Source: Galaxea fascicularis
Taxonomy: Eukaryota > Cnidaria > Anthozoa > Scleractinia > Euphylliidae
Reading direction: 5' to 3'
Length of the DNA stretch: 64,000 nt
NCBI GenBank assembly: GCA_948470475.1
Contig: OX419343.1
Span: 22,014,821-22,078,820, forward strand
Positions 43,600 to 55,448 of the stretch are shown piece after piece. Below the pieces are notes generated by a model. That model was not told the DNA's origin. It did no database searches and was given only the letters and a program-made list of their open reading frames with translations. Numbering within the stretch: the first letter of the stretch is position 1; every line of letters starts with the position of its first letter. The position numbers and the translations under genes are program-made.

Positions 43600-44564
43600 G
43601 ACCCAATTACCATGAATCCAGTTTTAGCGATATTAAGCTTAGCCTATTGGTTATAAGCCAGCGCTGAAGATTTTTTTAGTTCTAAGTTTACAGCATTCTC
43701 AAGATCAGTCATTGTACTGGCAGCAAAAGTTATATTAATTTTATTATTATCATCGGCGAAAATTCTAGGGGAGACTGAAGTCGGGCAATTGGGAAGATCA
43801 TTAATATAGACTAAGAATAGTAGTGGACCAAGATTGCTACCTTGTGGGACGCCACAAGAGACTGGGACAGTATTTGATAAATGGCCATTTGTGCTGCATA
43901 TTTGGCTTCGGTCACAAAGATATGATTCAAACCATTTGACATTACTCGAATGTACGCCATATTTCCCAAGCTTTCGTGTAAGGATACTATGGTCGATGGT
44001 ATCGAAGGCTTTATTCAGATCAATAAAAATTACACCATTCAGTTACAAGGCAATTATCGATATTGACCGACCAACAATTAGTGGCTTCAATCAATGCAAT
44101 GAGTGTACTGTGCAATGATCGGAATCCAGATTGCATTGGCAGTGAGATAGAAAGTTGTTATCATTAAGATAGTCACAAAGCTGGTCGTATATAATTTTTT
44201 TCGAAAATTTTGGCAACGGTCGGAATAATGAATATTGGTCGATAGTTGTTCGGGTCGTTCCTTTTGCCCTTTTTGAAAATTAAATAGGAGTTACTCTAGC
44301 GAGTTTCCACTCAGTTGGAAAAATACCAGTGTTAATCGACTTTATAAATATTTGAGTGAGCGATGGTACGGTTATGTTGTTAGCCATTTTGAGGAGTCTA
44401 GATGGAATGTTATCTAGGCCCGCAGCTTTCGTTTCATTTAGTTTGGTCAATAGTTTGCAAACTCCGTTCACCGATGGATTTTTCAGACAAAAGGTTGTTT
44501 TAGTTGCTTCAAGGTAGGACTCTGGCTCAACATTGGATGACGGTATTTCTGAGGGTATCACCAA
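43600..44564 (-). pseudogene. LINE reverse transcriptase fragments
   Basis: The N-terminal part of RT is open at 44564-44280 (LNETKAAGLDNIPSRLLKMA, ending FPTEWKLARVTPI). After an interruption the catalytic part reads GVPQGSNLGPLLFLVYINDL with FADD close by (about 43856-43746). FADD replaces the usual YADD, still with both aspartates. At least one stop (near 43645) and several frame changes follow. Confidence 0.75.
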
Positions 44565-45839
44565 CGCTTGAGAAATGCAAATGTAGTTCTTCGGCTATTT
44601 CAGAAGGTTCGGTTATAGTTTGCTCCCTAACCTTAATTTCCGCAATATTCCTTACTTTGTTTGGATCTTCAGTGCGAGGACAATTCATTAATTAATTTCC
44701 AGGTTTTTTTAGGATTTGATTTGCTGGACTCCAGATTGTCAGTGAAATATTTACGTTTTGTGTGTGGTTCCGGGCACATTTATATTGATCCCAAGCCAAA
44801 GGGGAGCCGCACAAAACTGCTTTCTTTTTTTAAGAAATCTCTTATATGCATTTCATGGCGCAAATGATCAGTAATCTATGGAGACTTTTTGTTGCCAGCC
44901 CGTTTAGTTTTTAGTGGTGCATGTTTATCTATGGCTTGGATCAGCATATATTTCCACCGTTGACCACATGTTATTTGGGTCGTTTAGTGTTTCAACATCT
45001 GACCATGCCTTTTCTTCGACGTTTCTTAGGAAGCTAGCTTTATGGAAATTTTTTATTTGACGGGTTTTGATCATTATCGTGCCTGCATGCTCTTGCTGGA
45101 CCTTATATGTCATATAAATTAGTGCGTGATCGCTAATTGCAAGGTAGACAACTCCAAACTTTGCAACTGTAGTTGGTGTATTCGTAATACAAAGATCAAT
45201 TAAGGAGCGGGAACTTAGGGCAATTCTCGTCGGCTCTGTGATTAGCTGGTCCAATCCATATATGTCAAATATATGTTTAAGTTTAATGGCGTTAGCTGAT
45301 GTCGTATCCACCGTAAGATCCACGTTAATATCCCCTAAATTCCCAGTTTCCCGTGTGAACTTTGTTAACTAGTTCCTCAAATTCGTTAAAAAAAGACTCA
45401 CAGGGGAATCAGAAGGTCTATACCAGGTACGAATTATAACTAGAAATGGTCTTTGGGGACCGAGGCCTGGTGATTTCTAAAGTTAACCATTCAAGATTTT
45501 CCGTACTCAAGTTTTTACGAATTTTGTAGTTTAGGATACATCGCACGTAGAAACAGACTCCACCTCCGTTACGCTCATTTGTCTTACGACCTTTCCTTGT
45601 CATCGAATAGTGGAATCTAATTAAGTTTCATTGATGGAAAACATATCAGTTTTGTTGGAGGTTGACATGAAAACTCGAAGTTCGTCGATGTGGGCTGGTA
45701 GATTATTTATGTTAAGGGAAGCCATCACCAAGCCTCAGCTGAAGGAGTTAAACTTGTTATAAGGACTAACCTTGAGCCGTGGCATTACGCTTCTTGTCCT
45801 GCAAGACATGTACGGTAGAGGCTCCCAAACGGCGATACA

Positions 45840-46340
45840 CTAATCCTTATTTTTAAGAAAATCTAAGAAGTTACGAGCTAGTCGATATGTTCTTATTTTA
45901 TTTAGGTAAAGACCACTACGGTTAAGATGATGTTCAGCAGTGATGTTGGAGTGAACATTCATCTTCCATTTGTTTTGGCGGCAAAATTTCTTTAGGTTTG
46001 AATTCACTTCCTCTACTTGGCTTGCTAGTTGGTCATCGTCGGAGCGGGCTGTCAAGCTTGATAAGACTACTTCAGTCTCTGGTGCTGCACTTTTGGCCCA
46101 GCTTATGAGGTCGATAATTTTCTCCGAACAGGCGGTTGGACTCTCACTATCCCGTAGGCTGTTTGTGCCAACATGAATGATGAGCTGATCGGGTTTTTTC
46201 CTTATGATGGGCTCTGATATCATCACGCATATCTTTAGTGGTGCAACCAGGAGAAGTGGAAACTCTAACTTTGTTGTTATCTTTGCACATTTTATAAGCC
46301 TTTAAGTGTTTTAGTATGGAGTCACCAGCGATTATGGTTG
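45840..46340 (-). pseudogene. LINE esterase (SGNH-like) domain
   Basis: The minus-strand frame 46226-45840 is intact and carries KPDQLIIHVGTNSLRD, the GTN block of SGNH hydrolases found in ORF1 of CR1/L2-type LINEs. It is followed by TEVVLSSLTARSDD and ends HLNRSGLYLNKIRTYRLA. The GDS block that should hold the serine nucleophile lies upstream, near 46320, in another frame, so the domain is split by a frameshift. Its suggested role in such LINEs is interaction with membranes or RNA complexes; here it is a relic. Confidence 0.65.
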
Positions 46341-48142
46341 TGTATAGGCAAGATTGTCGCCACGCTCGCCATCTTCGGCGTTGTTCTGATCCCTTGTCGT
46401 CTCAAGTGCATTCTCAAGTTGTTGAAATCTGTCATGGAGTGCGGTGGTGCCTCTTTTTAAATTTTCTTTTCCCTTTCAATTTGGTTTTGTTTTACGGTAT
46501 TGACGTTCGGCTGCACTCTTCGATTTCCTTGAGGGACAGTTACCTCGCCGATCTGATTGACCTGTGATTGACATTCTCCTTCACTCCGGTTTCTTACATA
46601 ATAAGATTTAATGCTAATTTCAGGGAGTCGTTTTCTTGCTCAGCAGACGATGCATGGGTCTCCAGGGATGCAATCTTTAGTTTCAGCTCATTTATTTCCA
46701 TATCTTTGTTGCATAATGTCACCTGTAGTTTTTCACACCTCTCTTTCTGTTTTCAAAACTCTATCATGGTTTGTAAATCGATCTGGCGAGTCGGTTATCG
46801 TCTCCGGTTTGTCTTGAACCAATTTAATCAATTTCTCTTTCAAAACAGGACCATCTTGTCCTTGAAAAACAAGAGTAAGTTGCTTCTTGTTGTACCAGGT
46901 TATGGCAAGCTTGTTGTTGCAACTTTTAAATTTCTAAGTCATGGCCAGAAATCTCGGACATCACATTTCGTGCGACTTACATTCACGCTGTCGCGTAATG
47001 GCCTTAACCGCTGATTTCAGCAGTGACCTCCGGGCTCGTATTTTTAGGACAGATCGAAGGGTGAATATACAAATATGTTTATCGTGAAATGAACGCCGCT
47101 GGCTGAAGGTATTGCCAAAACGAGCAATGGCCGACAAAATCCACGAAAAATGCTATCGAACGATGCTTTTTGAGGGACATTTGAGGCATATTTGGCCGAG
47201 ATATCGCTTGTTGAACTCCGAGCACGAACTTCCAGTTTACATGTATTGTGCATCGCAGCTTTACTTTTTTTTTAGTATCGAGATGGAACGGGTTAGTTTT
47301 CTTGAATCTCCTCAAGCATCACGTTGTTTTTAATACCAAATATGCAGGATTTGCGTGCGAGAATACGGAGCTAAGAGCGGGAATTTGTTGTCTTCTTCTT
47401 CATGGGACGAACGTGGATCTGCGTGACATGTCGACCTTTCCGTGATCTTATTTCATTTTGTACAGTTTTTAGCAGCCGAAAAGCAAGGTACGTTTACAAG
47501 CTGAAGATCAGTTTTTTCATTTTTCAAATAGCGATTTAACTGTATTGTATGACTCGATTTTGGCAAATTACATAGCGACTTTAGATTTCTAATTATTTGC
47601 TATCAAATATGCTATCTTCGCTTCTTTTTTTCACGGATTTACAAGGGTTTGACTGGATCTGAAGTTGCAAATTGACATCGTTCCGAAAGCAAGGTATGGA
47701 ATTCGTTTTTCCGGTAGATTTTTCAACCACAATATCGCTGAAATGTCTTGGAATAATGCTCGATTTTGGCAAATGGAAAAAAGGTATTAATTGTACTTGT
47801 ATTTTCTGTAACTCCATCGCCTCTCATATAAAGCTTTGTAATTTCGTCCGCCATTTTTGTTATCGATTGGGAAACGCCGCTACTGCCGTGCGGGCTCAAA
47901 TGTCCGAAATTTCTGGCCATGATCTCCACCGGCGATGACAACTTTCCTTGCAGTTGTAGACACTTTTCGACAAATTTCTTCAAGGATTCTTAGTCACTTG
48001 TCCATGTTAAGCGCTCTCCTTTTAGCTCAATGTATTGTAAATCAGGTCCGTCGAGTGCAAGCTGGTAGAACTCAGTGTCTACCAAGAGACTTCGTCGACG
48101 GAGCCAGAACAATCCTGCTCGTCCTCCATTGCTGCGGAACGC

Positions 48143-48170
48143 CGAAATACACCGAATACGGTGTATTTCG
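48143..48170. repeat. Perfect 12-bp hairpin
   Basis: CGAAATACACCG (48143-48154) and CGGTGTATTTCG (48159-48170) are exact inverse copies around AATA. It lies between the 5' region of the minus-strand LINE and the plus-strand LINE end. No coding or RNA-gene context. Confidence 0.8.
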
Positions 48171-48234
48171 AGGCCGCGATCCGAATCGATTTGCGGTCCG
48201 AATCTAAGTAACTGTAAGAATAACCTCAATCATT

Positions 48235-48400
48235 CACGAAAACTTACGGGGACAAGGCCTTTTCAGTGTGTGCCCCTAAACTGTGGAATTCGCTACCAAT
48301 AGATTTGCGTAAGCCACCATCTTTAACTTCCAAGCTTTTGATACATTGTAAAGCGCCATTAGCTCAGGATATGAGCGTTATATAACTAAAGTTATTAATC

Positions 48401-48432
<32 letters not shown>

Positions 48433-48471
48433 TCTATATATTATTATTATTATTATTATTATTTCTATATA

Positions 48472-48522
<51 letters not shown>

Positions 48523-48525
48523 CCA
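48235..48525 (+). mobile_element. 3' end of a plus-strand LINE with (ATT)n tail
   Basis: The plus strand reads KTYGDKAFSVCAPKLWNSLP and then IDLRKPPSLTSFK and a stop. The K/RLWNSLP motif marks the end of CR1/L2-type polyproteins. It is followed by a short 3' UTR and a long (ATT)n microsatellite (about 48397-48519, interrupted twice by TTTCTATATA), the kind of tail from which such LINEs prime. The element is 5'-truncated to about 150 coding bases. Confidence 0.8.
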
Positions 48526-48590
48526 TCGGATTTAGCTACGTCGAATACACGAGGATGGAAATTTTTCACGATTTTTTTTTTCATCTGTAG

Positions 48591-48800
48591 CTTCTATTCT
48601 TGCTGCTATGGACTATTTGTGACGCAAAACTCAGAAAATGGCTTATGTCCTACCAAAGGGATAAGGACGTCTGCACGGCTGTGAGCAGCTCCGGCGGGAA
48701 CACTATGATTGGTATCAGTTGCACAGATTCGGGATGTACATTAACATGGAATGATAGAGCTACAAACTCCGGTAGGTACACGTGCATTTACTCTTCTTAG
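48591..48800 (+). pseudogene. Cys-rich terminal exon, frameshifted relative of 50572-50814
   Basis: A strong acceptor (T-run, TCATCTGTAG) ends at 48590. The first frame reads FYSCCYGLFVTQNSENGLC. A shift near 48655 leads into a frame with DVCTAVSSSGG, GISCTDSGCTLTW and a final RYTCIYSS before the stop at 48800. Shared features with the intact exon are an acceptor, a QxxENG-C start, two closely spaced Cys and a C-x2-Y ending just before the stop. The resemblance is distant; I treat it as a decayed family member. Confidence 0.4.
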
Positions 48801-50571
48801 CTTAAAGGGAATCATCGCTATTATAAAACAAACGGAGCTAAATTGCTAGAAATAATTACTTTAAGTTGCTTGTTGATAATGGCTGCAATCAATTGACGTA
48901 GTAAAATTCAAAAAAGCTGCGCGAGGGGCTGGTTTAAAGTGAAACTAGGCGGTAACAGTACCCAACTTTTTGAGCGCTTGAATGTTATCTCCACGACGTT
49001 TTGAGCTAATAAAGTTGGGGATCTAGTAATTATTTCCAACAACTTGGGAACAGTTTTTCGCAAGAGTGGAGGATCTGTCTAAAACAACTACTTTAAGCTC
49101 GAAAAGTAAATATCTGATCGATTTAATTCTGATTTTCCATGGGAACGTCTCTGGTTTGAGATTGGTTATCTATGCAGATGTTCAATCCACCGCCATAGTT
49201 TCTTTTAAGCAAACATCGTTGACATTCCAAGATAAATTGGACTTCAGCAAATTGAACAATTATCCATGTTCAGGCCTTTTTTTCTTTTAAGGTGAAGAAA
49301 GCTTAATTGGAACAAATATCTGCAAAGGAAAGTACGCTTGAATGCAAATGGCCAAAACTGAAAGAAACCAACAACTTATTAAGAAGCTGACGAACATAGT
49401 TCATCCATTGAGAAAACAAACTAAGAGGAAAACTGGATAGAAATCCTGATTCGCCTCCAACGGAACCCGTGAGCAAACTCTTACTAATAGTTTTAAACCT
49501 ACTTTTGTTAAGGAATTCTGAAAATAATCAGTGACGATACGACTAATGAGAAGAAGTGTCTACAATTCACCAACCCAAAGGACAGAAGTCTGTATATACT
49601 AGCAAGGGATGCAAACCATGCCTTGATTCTTAGGGTGAGTTGTGTTTAATTTAATTTTACGTTGTCGTAAAGTGACAAAAATGTTACGCGGTTGTTAAGA
49701 CCATATCAGCTCAGTCTGCGCTTTCCTGCGACAAGAGGTGAGATTATATGCTCCATTCCATTACAGACAAAATTGAAGCTATGATAATCACAAGAAATGA
49801 ATCCATAGTAGTGCACAAAATATGCTGCTGACGTGAGCCAAAGGATAAAGGAGACGTCTGCATTAAGTCCCGTCATGTGGGGAATCATGTCATTGTAGTC
49901 CCCAAAATGGGATGATCATCCACATAAAGCAACCCTGGTACACAGATCGAAATCAGTCGCTTCCTCCATCTATTTATTTGTTTCAAGTAGCCTTAATTAA
50001 TGGCATGTTGATTACGCCATTATTGAATAGCCGCGAATAGCTACTCGAGTTCTTCCAGTCAGAACTGGAATTGCCCCATGGGAGATAGAGTGATTAGAAG
50101 AGTGTTGAACGGCTGCTTGAGCAAAGTTTCCAAACTTGCACAATCTAAAAATTGCACTGACAACTTAAACGTCCGTCGACAGTCAGAAAACGGGGCAAAA
50201 AACACTAAGTTAACGCTCCCGCAAAGAATGCACCTGTGAGCGGGTCAAACAATTTTGTCTTTTTAAGCCCTAACCTTTCGGCGAGTTTTATATACATGCT
50301 GAACGATTTCTCAGTAAGTTAAAATGCATTGACCAATGTAATAATTAGTGCACCTTAGTACATGTACGCAACTATACCCATCCTCTTGATCACTCTATCA
50401 ACAGCCGCAAAGGGTCTACAGCAGCCACCCCCCCCCCTCTTTCCCCCCCTCCCTTCTAAGCTCATGTTCAACCTTACTTAATATGATCCTCCTAAGAACA
50501 GTGGGTTAGAAAGGTTAACTTAGTATACGCTGCGACTAAGGTCTGTATGGCTTTGTTTATTATTACTTCAG
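48801..50571. other. Gene-less stretch
   Basis: AT-rich. A 74-codon plus-strand ORF at 49066-49290 has hydrophobic character but no splice context. A pyrimidine-rich C-run region occurs at 50426-50455, just before copy D starts. Confidence 0.5.
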
Positions 50572-50814
50572 CGCCAGGAAAATGGATGCAAACAAGCCAT
50601 GGCCAGTAAAGCCAGTCAAAAGGATGATTTCCTGTTCTTTGAAAGAAAAGTGGGTGGTGGCATACGACGGGCATATGTATACAATCAAACGACTGATGGA
50701 GGCGAGACAACTGGGAGGTGCATTGCTGACAACTGCTCGGAAACTTTAATCACTGTACCAGTGCCTTCAACGAGAGAAATCAACGATACTCGCTGCCAGT
50801 TTTACAAATACTAA
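50572..50814 (+). CDS. Cys-containing terminal exon, intact copy
   Basis: The acceptor TTATTATTACTTCAG ends at 50571. The frame reads RQENGCKQAMASKASQKDDF, then a basic stretch (FERKVGGGIRRAYVY), TTGRCIADNCSETLITVPVP and a final DTRCQFYKY before TAA at 50812-50814. I do not recognise the family. Four Cys residues and the absence of charged helices suit an extracellular protein. The copy at 31445 is broken by stops while this one is open, which suggests it is the functional member, but upstream exons were not identified. A relative with a frameshift lies at 48591-48800. Confidence 0.5.
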   Translation, partial: RQENGCKQAMASKASQKDDFLFFERKVGGGIRRAYVYNQTTDGGETTGRCIADNCSETLITVPVPSTREINDTRCQFYKY

Positions 50815-51334
50815 TCAAAGTAATCTAAAAGTTGATAGTGTTCAACAGTTTTAGATGGCACGAACATGCTCGTTTTGCTACTGAATACAGTACAGTCTTG
50901 ATTTTTTAAATTAAGTCTCTCGCGGGTCAACTTATCAGTCTGTTCAGAAAATACAGGCCTCGAGTGAAATAATTAACCTTTTAAGTCCCAGAAGTAATTA
51001 GCATGTAACTTCTCCTCATAATTTCAATACATTGTCCAGCAGACAGGTCGAGCTAGAATCCCAAAAAGAGTACAGTTGTCTGGCAATCTTTGTTCCAAAC
51101 CAGGGATTTCAAAACGGCCAAGTATGCCGCTTCCATTAGAATAATCATCCAGTTGCAAGCCTGGATGAAGTATGGTTTCAAGTCAAACTTGACAAACTTC
51201 AAACCTTAGAAAAGAATATTGTCAACATGACGACAGAGTCTTTGAATTTTGTCCAGGGATGTACTGATCGGCTAACTCTGTATAGTATCTTTCGTGTGTT
51301 TGTGTGAATTGTTTGCCTGAAATGTTTATATCAG

Positions 51335-51532
51335 GGAGTGAATAAAACATTTGCAATGCAGATTCCGTGTGGTTTACTGACTCGTGAACAAGATGTTTGG
51401 ATTGAATGCACGTGCAATTCTGAGGAATCTGCAGAAGAAGTAACGGCCACAGCTTTTCAATTATACCTACCATTCATCCTTTCCCCGTTACTAGCGATTA
51501 AACGACGCTCAGCACCGCTGTTCGAAACTTAG
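51335..51532 (+). CDS. Putative exon, copy D version (GVNKTFAMQIPCGLL)
   Basis: Acceptor-like TTTATATCAG ends at 51334. The frame GVNKTFAMQIPCGLLTREQD, VWIECTCNSEESAEE is shared with copy C (39417) and stops at 51532. A C-T-C pair replaces the M-S-S of copy C. It is 520 bp after the terminal exon at 50572, so it would belong to another transcript or an alternative end. No family recognised. Confidence 0.35.
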   Translation, partial: GVNKTFAMQIPCGLLTREQDVWIECTCNSEESAEEVTATAFQLYLPFILSPLLAIKRRSAPLFET

Positions 51533-52125
51533 GTTTGGAATAGTTTTTAGTGGCGTCAAACATTGCATACGTACGGAGAAGAAACAACGACGTGGTGTAA
51601 TGCTGCCGGCAATTAGTGGGCCATGAAGTCCAAACTGTTTTTAAAACTCTCAGCGGTACTGGTATTTTGAGCCAAAGGAAGAACATTCGTTTTTAGGGAC
51701 ATGTGTTCTTGTATGCAGCACAAGAACCCACAAGGGTCAACTGAAAACAGTTGATTCGTGCGTGACGCGTTTACAATGTGGACGAATTTTTGTAGGATGA
51801 AAATAATGCAGGAAATTTGACATTATGAACTACAATAACCAAGACAATTAGGTCAATTAGTAATTAGTGATCTGTTCTCTTGTTAGACAATTAGGTCAAT
51901 TAGTAATTAGTGATCTGTTCTCTTGTTAGGCACATTGAAGCCCGGTTTCCTGCAAGACCGAATGCACTTGAAATGAATCAAATCCATTCACGACCTTTTC
52001 ACAATTATCACCTTGTAGCAGATAAACAAATGATAAATACATGCGACTGATTGCATTCATCTCAGAGGATATAGCGGCTGTTAATGGCCGCAGGTCTCAG
52101 TGTGTGCGTTATGGAGCAATTTCTA

Positions 52126-53922
52126 ACGAGAAATTTGGAACCGCACCGCCAGACACGTGCACGTAGCCTGCGTGCAGACGTCTTCTATTTCCCGAGGGCA
52201 ACAAACAAGAGTCAGAGAAGGCATTGATAACGCCACTTTTGGGTTTTACTGGGTTAACACCCGTTGGTATTTCACCCATTTTACTGTTCTGGAAAACAAG
52301 AAAGCAAGATAAACTTTAAATCTTGAGTCAGTTGCTATCAATCGGTGCTATTGCTGACAGCTTCAGTATTACTTCAGCTTACCTAAACACATAAATTTGT
52401 GTGGTATTCTTGTCCCTCGAAGCCACATTCCACAATTAAGCTTTACAGTAATTTACAGTATACGCCAGATAAATCAGTCTGGAGAGCGTAGTCTAAAACC
52501 TACGTTTTCGGTGACCAAAAACGTAGATCACTTGTGGACGGAAGGCAAAAACGGAGGATAAAACCTCCGTTTTCAAAAATATCTGGATACGTGTGGACGG
52601 GGCCTTATTTATCTCAGAAAGATGCGTGATTACCATCAATTTTCCTCACTGTCGCTTCAATTTTCCCACAAAGTCATAAAGCGGTAAACATTTTTTTTGT
52701 AGATTTGAGACACTGCTCCCGAATAGTAGCACTCACATCTTTCATTTATTCACTTCTAAGTCTCCCTGTCCAGTTATGTCAACATTGTACGGCAGCCGTT
52801 TAAAAAAATGAAATTTATTTAAGTTAAATCATTTGGATCTTTAATATAATATCTTTAATATAATTTAATATTTAGCCATCAAATAGTTTCCCTTGAATTC
52901 AAAGAAACTCAGTTTATCAAAAGAATTCATTCACTTGCAGCTCAGCGATCAGCTTTTGACTCTTCGAATTTCGCAGAATATCCATGAACACTTTTTACTT
53001 ATTCATTTACTCTGTTAATTGAAAGCCTGAACGTCCACGAGCAAAATCATTTCATGGAAAGAGTAAAAGTAATTTTAAAAATAACCTACAGCCAATGTTC
53101 TGTAAACGCGGCGTTAGAATAAAATAGTCTTGCCATTATGAATGGAACTTAAAATCGACACCAGAGAGCCCTCTTCAACGGAAATGTGATGTCAAAATTT
53201 AAATTGTTATTGCGACTTATCGAACCCGTTTAGTTTGGGCGAGCCACCCAGGAATTAAATTCTATGAACGCTTGGAGGTGCAGAGATAAACTATATTACT
53301 AGGAAAGAAATTTATGGCCGTAAGCTTAACGTTCTCGACAAAAACCTTGAATATGGGTATTTCACTATGTTGTTTGAAAGGAACGTACCAAATCGATCTA
53401 TTGTTCGGTGGCGTTTTTGTCTGCATTTCTCCTATCGTTGCTAACACTCCTTCAGTTTAAAATTAAAAATTAAAATGAGTTTATCGAGCGCCATATACTC
53501 CACTAATCATTGTCCATGGCACTTTACAATACTATAACACTTAATTAAAATAGAAAAAAAACAAGGGATAAATATGGCGATTGCCCGGATACGAGGGAAA
53601 TGGTTAACATAAAAGACTCTGATTTACGAAATCCTGCAGAGGTTCAAGCTTTCAAATACGAGTTTGGCCATGAAATACGTCTTTCCTGACACCTAATTCA
53701 AAATGGTGGCCAGGTTTACTTTTCAGTCGCTTTCCGTTGAAAGTCTTTAGCTGGCTTAGTGTTATTCCACTTTCTTTAGCTTTTGTGGTAACAATAAACA
53801 AAATGTTTGCATGTGGAAACATTTCTTTGACGTTTTTGTTTGTTTGCTTTTGATGGCCTTCAGTTTGAGTTAGGTGGAAAGAAAAAATAATGCGTCGAGC
53901 AAATAAAAGTTACTTTACTTAA
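52126..53922. other. Gene-less stretch with a common-repeat remnant
   Basis: At about 52483-52610 paired phrases CCTACGTTTTCGGTGACC, AAAACGTAGATCACTTGTGGACGG and CTGGATACGTGTGGACGGGG look like the ends of a hAT-type MITE, a tentative assignment from the recurring GTGTGGACGG words. The rest is AT-rich with no exon found. Confidence 0.45.
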
Positions 53923-54156
53923 TTAAGACGCGTCTTTTTCTTCAAATATAAGCCAGGCCCTGCAATCTCTCCAGTTGCGCCCAAGAGAAATCGTCCCTGA
54001 CTTGTTGCTTTTGATTATAGTCGCCGCGTCTGACGTTGTGCCTTTGCTGTATAGAGATGTCAGTACCTTTGTTTTCTCAGTTTTGTTTGCATTGTGTGTT
54101 ACCCAGACTCTACCCGTCCTAAAAAGATATTTGCTGTCCATTGTACAATTCACATG
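53923..54156 (-). CDS. Terminal exon (exon 3) of a three-exon gene of unknown family
   Basis: On the minus strand the acceptor TTTTGTATTTTTCATTTGCAG is followed, from 54156, by HVNCTMDSKYLFRTGRVWV, then THNANKTEKTKVLTSLYSKG, AATIIKSNKSGTISLGRN and AWLIFEEKDAS, stop at 53923. It joins exon 2 at a codon boundary (phase 0). The joined product of visible exons is about 178 residues, rich in short alternating hydrophobic stretches. A compact all-beta fold (beta-trefoil-like) is a possibility, stated only as inference. Three potential N-glycosylation sites (NCT, NKT, NKS) would fit a secreted protein. Confidence 0.7.
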   Translation of the reverse strand, partial: HVNCTMDSKYLFRTGRVWVTHNANKTEKTKVLTSLYSKGTTSDAATIIKSNKSGTISLGRNWRDCRAWLIFEEKDAS

Positions 54157-54859
54157 CTGCAAATGAAAAATACAAAAAAATAAAAATAAAATAAAATAAA
54201 AAGGAGGAAACTTAGTTAAGGTGTTACTTAAGTCAGTAGATAGCCGGCCTTATCCAAGTTCTCACTTTTCTTGCTAATGTTTTGAGTCATCTTGCCATCT
54301 ACGATTTAAAAGTTATGTAAAAATCCCAGTCGTTTTTTTTTTTTATGAACACCATCGTCTCCACCGTCGTATTTACTACTTGCCGCCTATTTTTTTCTTT
54401 GATGCGTTCATACAGACCGTATACATTACCCTCATGTTAAAGTAGTTTCCAATTGAGTGTTGCAAAAACCAAAACCGAAAGCAAATACTCCAACCAATCA
54501 CAACAGACCGAAAGAGTATAATGAGCCAATCATAATTAAAAGCAGTTGCATAGATGTCGCCAGAACTAAGCGCGGGAAAATACGCGCGTGCAATTGCATT
54601 GGTTGAGAAAGTGGCGCGAGTTTTGCTAGCCAATCACAGACCCATGCAATACAAAACTAAACGGCAAACCCAATTGCCATTTAATGTTAAGGAAAAATCA
54701 CTCTATGATGATGAATCTACAGTCTTAAACCCGTTATTGTCATTGACTACAATTACCAATGATGTCGTCCGGTGGAGGCTTTTACAATAAACATGCTATT
54801 TAAAAGAGTGAAACCTCAAATTATTTCTAGTTGCTACATGTGCAGAGTTTGAAAAATAC

Positions 54860-54966
54860 CTTGCGAAGAAACAGCTTTCCTTTTTCCACAGCCAGAAAAT
54901 AGTGCGGCTTTCCTTCAAGACTGTATGCTCGTGGCATTCCGCTGGTCATCTTTCTTGTTACAAAAC
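54860..54966 (-). CDS. Exon 2 of the three-exon gene
   Basis: 107 bp between the acceptor AATTCTTTATGCAG and the donor CAAG/GTATTT. With one base carried from exon 1 it encodes RFVTRKMTSGMPRAYSLEGK then PHYFLAVEKGKLFLRK. Length 2 + 35 codons returns the frame exactly to exon 3. Such exact phase agreement on both sides is unlikely by chance. Confidence 0.75.
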
Positions 54967-55448
54967 CTGCATAAAGAATTTAAGTAAGTAAAGGATTGAT
55001 AGATTTTAAAATGCAGTTCATTTATGCAATTACTGCCGAAATGAAATGCATATTGTGGTACGCTTGTAAGTAGTGCCATGATTTATTTTATATATAATGA
55101 TGCGCATCATTCTCATTCATATATGATATATTTCATATACATAATTCTCATCTTGACTGGGGGGGGGGGGGGGGGGGCAAATACCTGAAAATTGTGCAGA
55201 TTAACGCTGGTTGAAGCTAGTCGAGCAAGTTTCTGGTTACTTTGTAGCCAAGAGGAATCCACTGTTTCCAAAACGTTGTCTCAAAGTCGAGCATAAACCC
55301 ATCTTTTGAAGTTCGCGCATGCACAGAAGGCAAATGTTTTGGGTTGAAAAGTTTTGGCGTTGAAACTACGAAGAGATTAGAACTGCAGCGTATCGTAAAT
55401 TGTAGAACTAAATCAGAAGTTAATTAAATTAAGAAAAAAACAGCTTAC

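Larger units (their letters stand above)
43000..47930 (-). mobile_element. Decayed CR1/L2-like LINE on the minus strand
   Basis: In 5'-to-3' order on the minus strand: an ORF1 start (MADEITKLYMRGDGVTENTS, from about 47854); a coiled-coil segment (about 46900-46620); an SGNH esterase-like domain (46340-45840, with KPDQLIIHVGTNSLRD); and endonuclease pieces (45603-44925, with RNGGGVCFYVR, LIDLCITNTP and SDHALIYM). The reverse transcriptase follows (44564-43600, with ETKAAGLDNIPSRLLKMA, VPQGSNLGPLLFLVYINDL and FADD at about 43747-43760). A C-terminal region ends the order (43400-43220, with FDYCSPVWDELSVTL). Multiple stops and frame changes make it inactive. Esterase before endonuclease/RT is characteristic of CR1/L2 elements (family knowledge). 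The 47000-47590 part is poorly matched and may include other sequence. Confidence 0.8.
50450..52125. repeat. Duplicated block, copy D (empty-site copy)
   Basis: Matches copy C (31321-40230) without its three insertions. Within copy D a 44-bp segment ending TGATCTGTTCTCTTGTTAG is tandemly doubled (about 51842-51929), while copy C has a single copy at about 39934-39975. Copy D also lacks about 80 bp present in copy C near 40110-40190. Confidence 0.9.

Noticed and set aside
43834..44118. 94-codon plus-strand ORF
   Set aside because: It lies opposite the LINE reverse transcriptase catalytic region.
46568..47014. 148-codon plus-strand ORF
   Set aside because: It is the complement of the LINE coiled-coil segment read on the minus strand.
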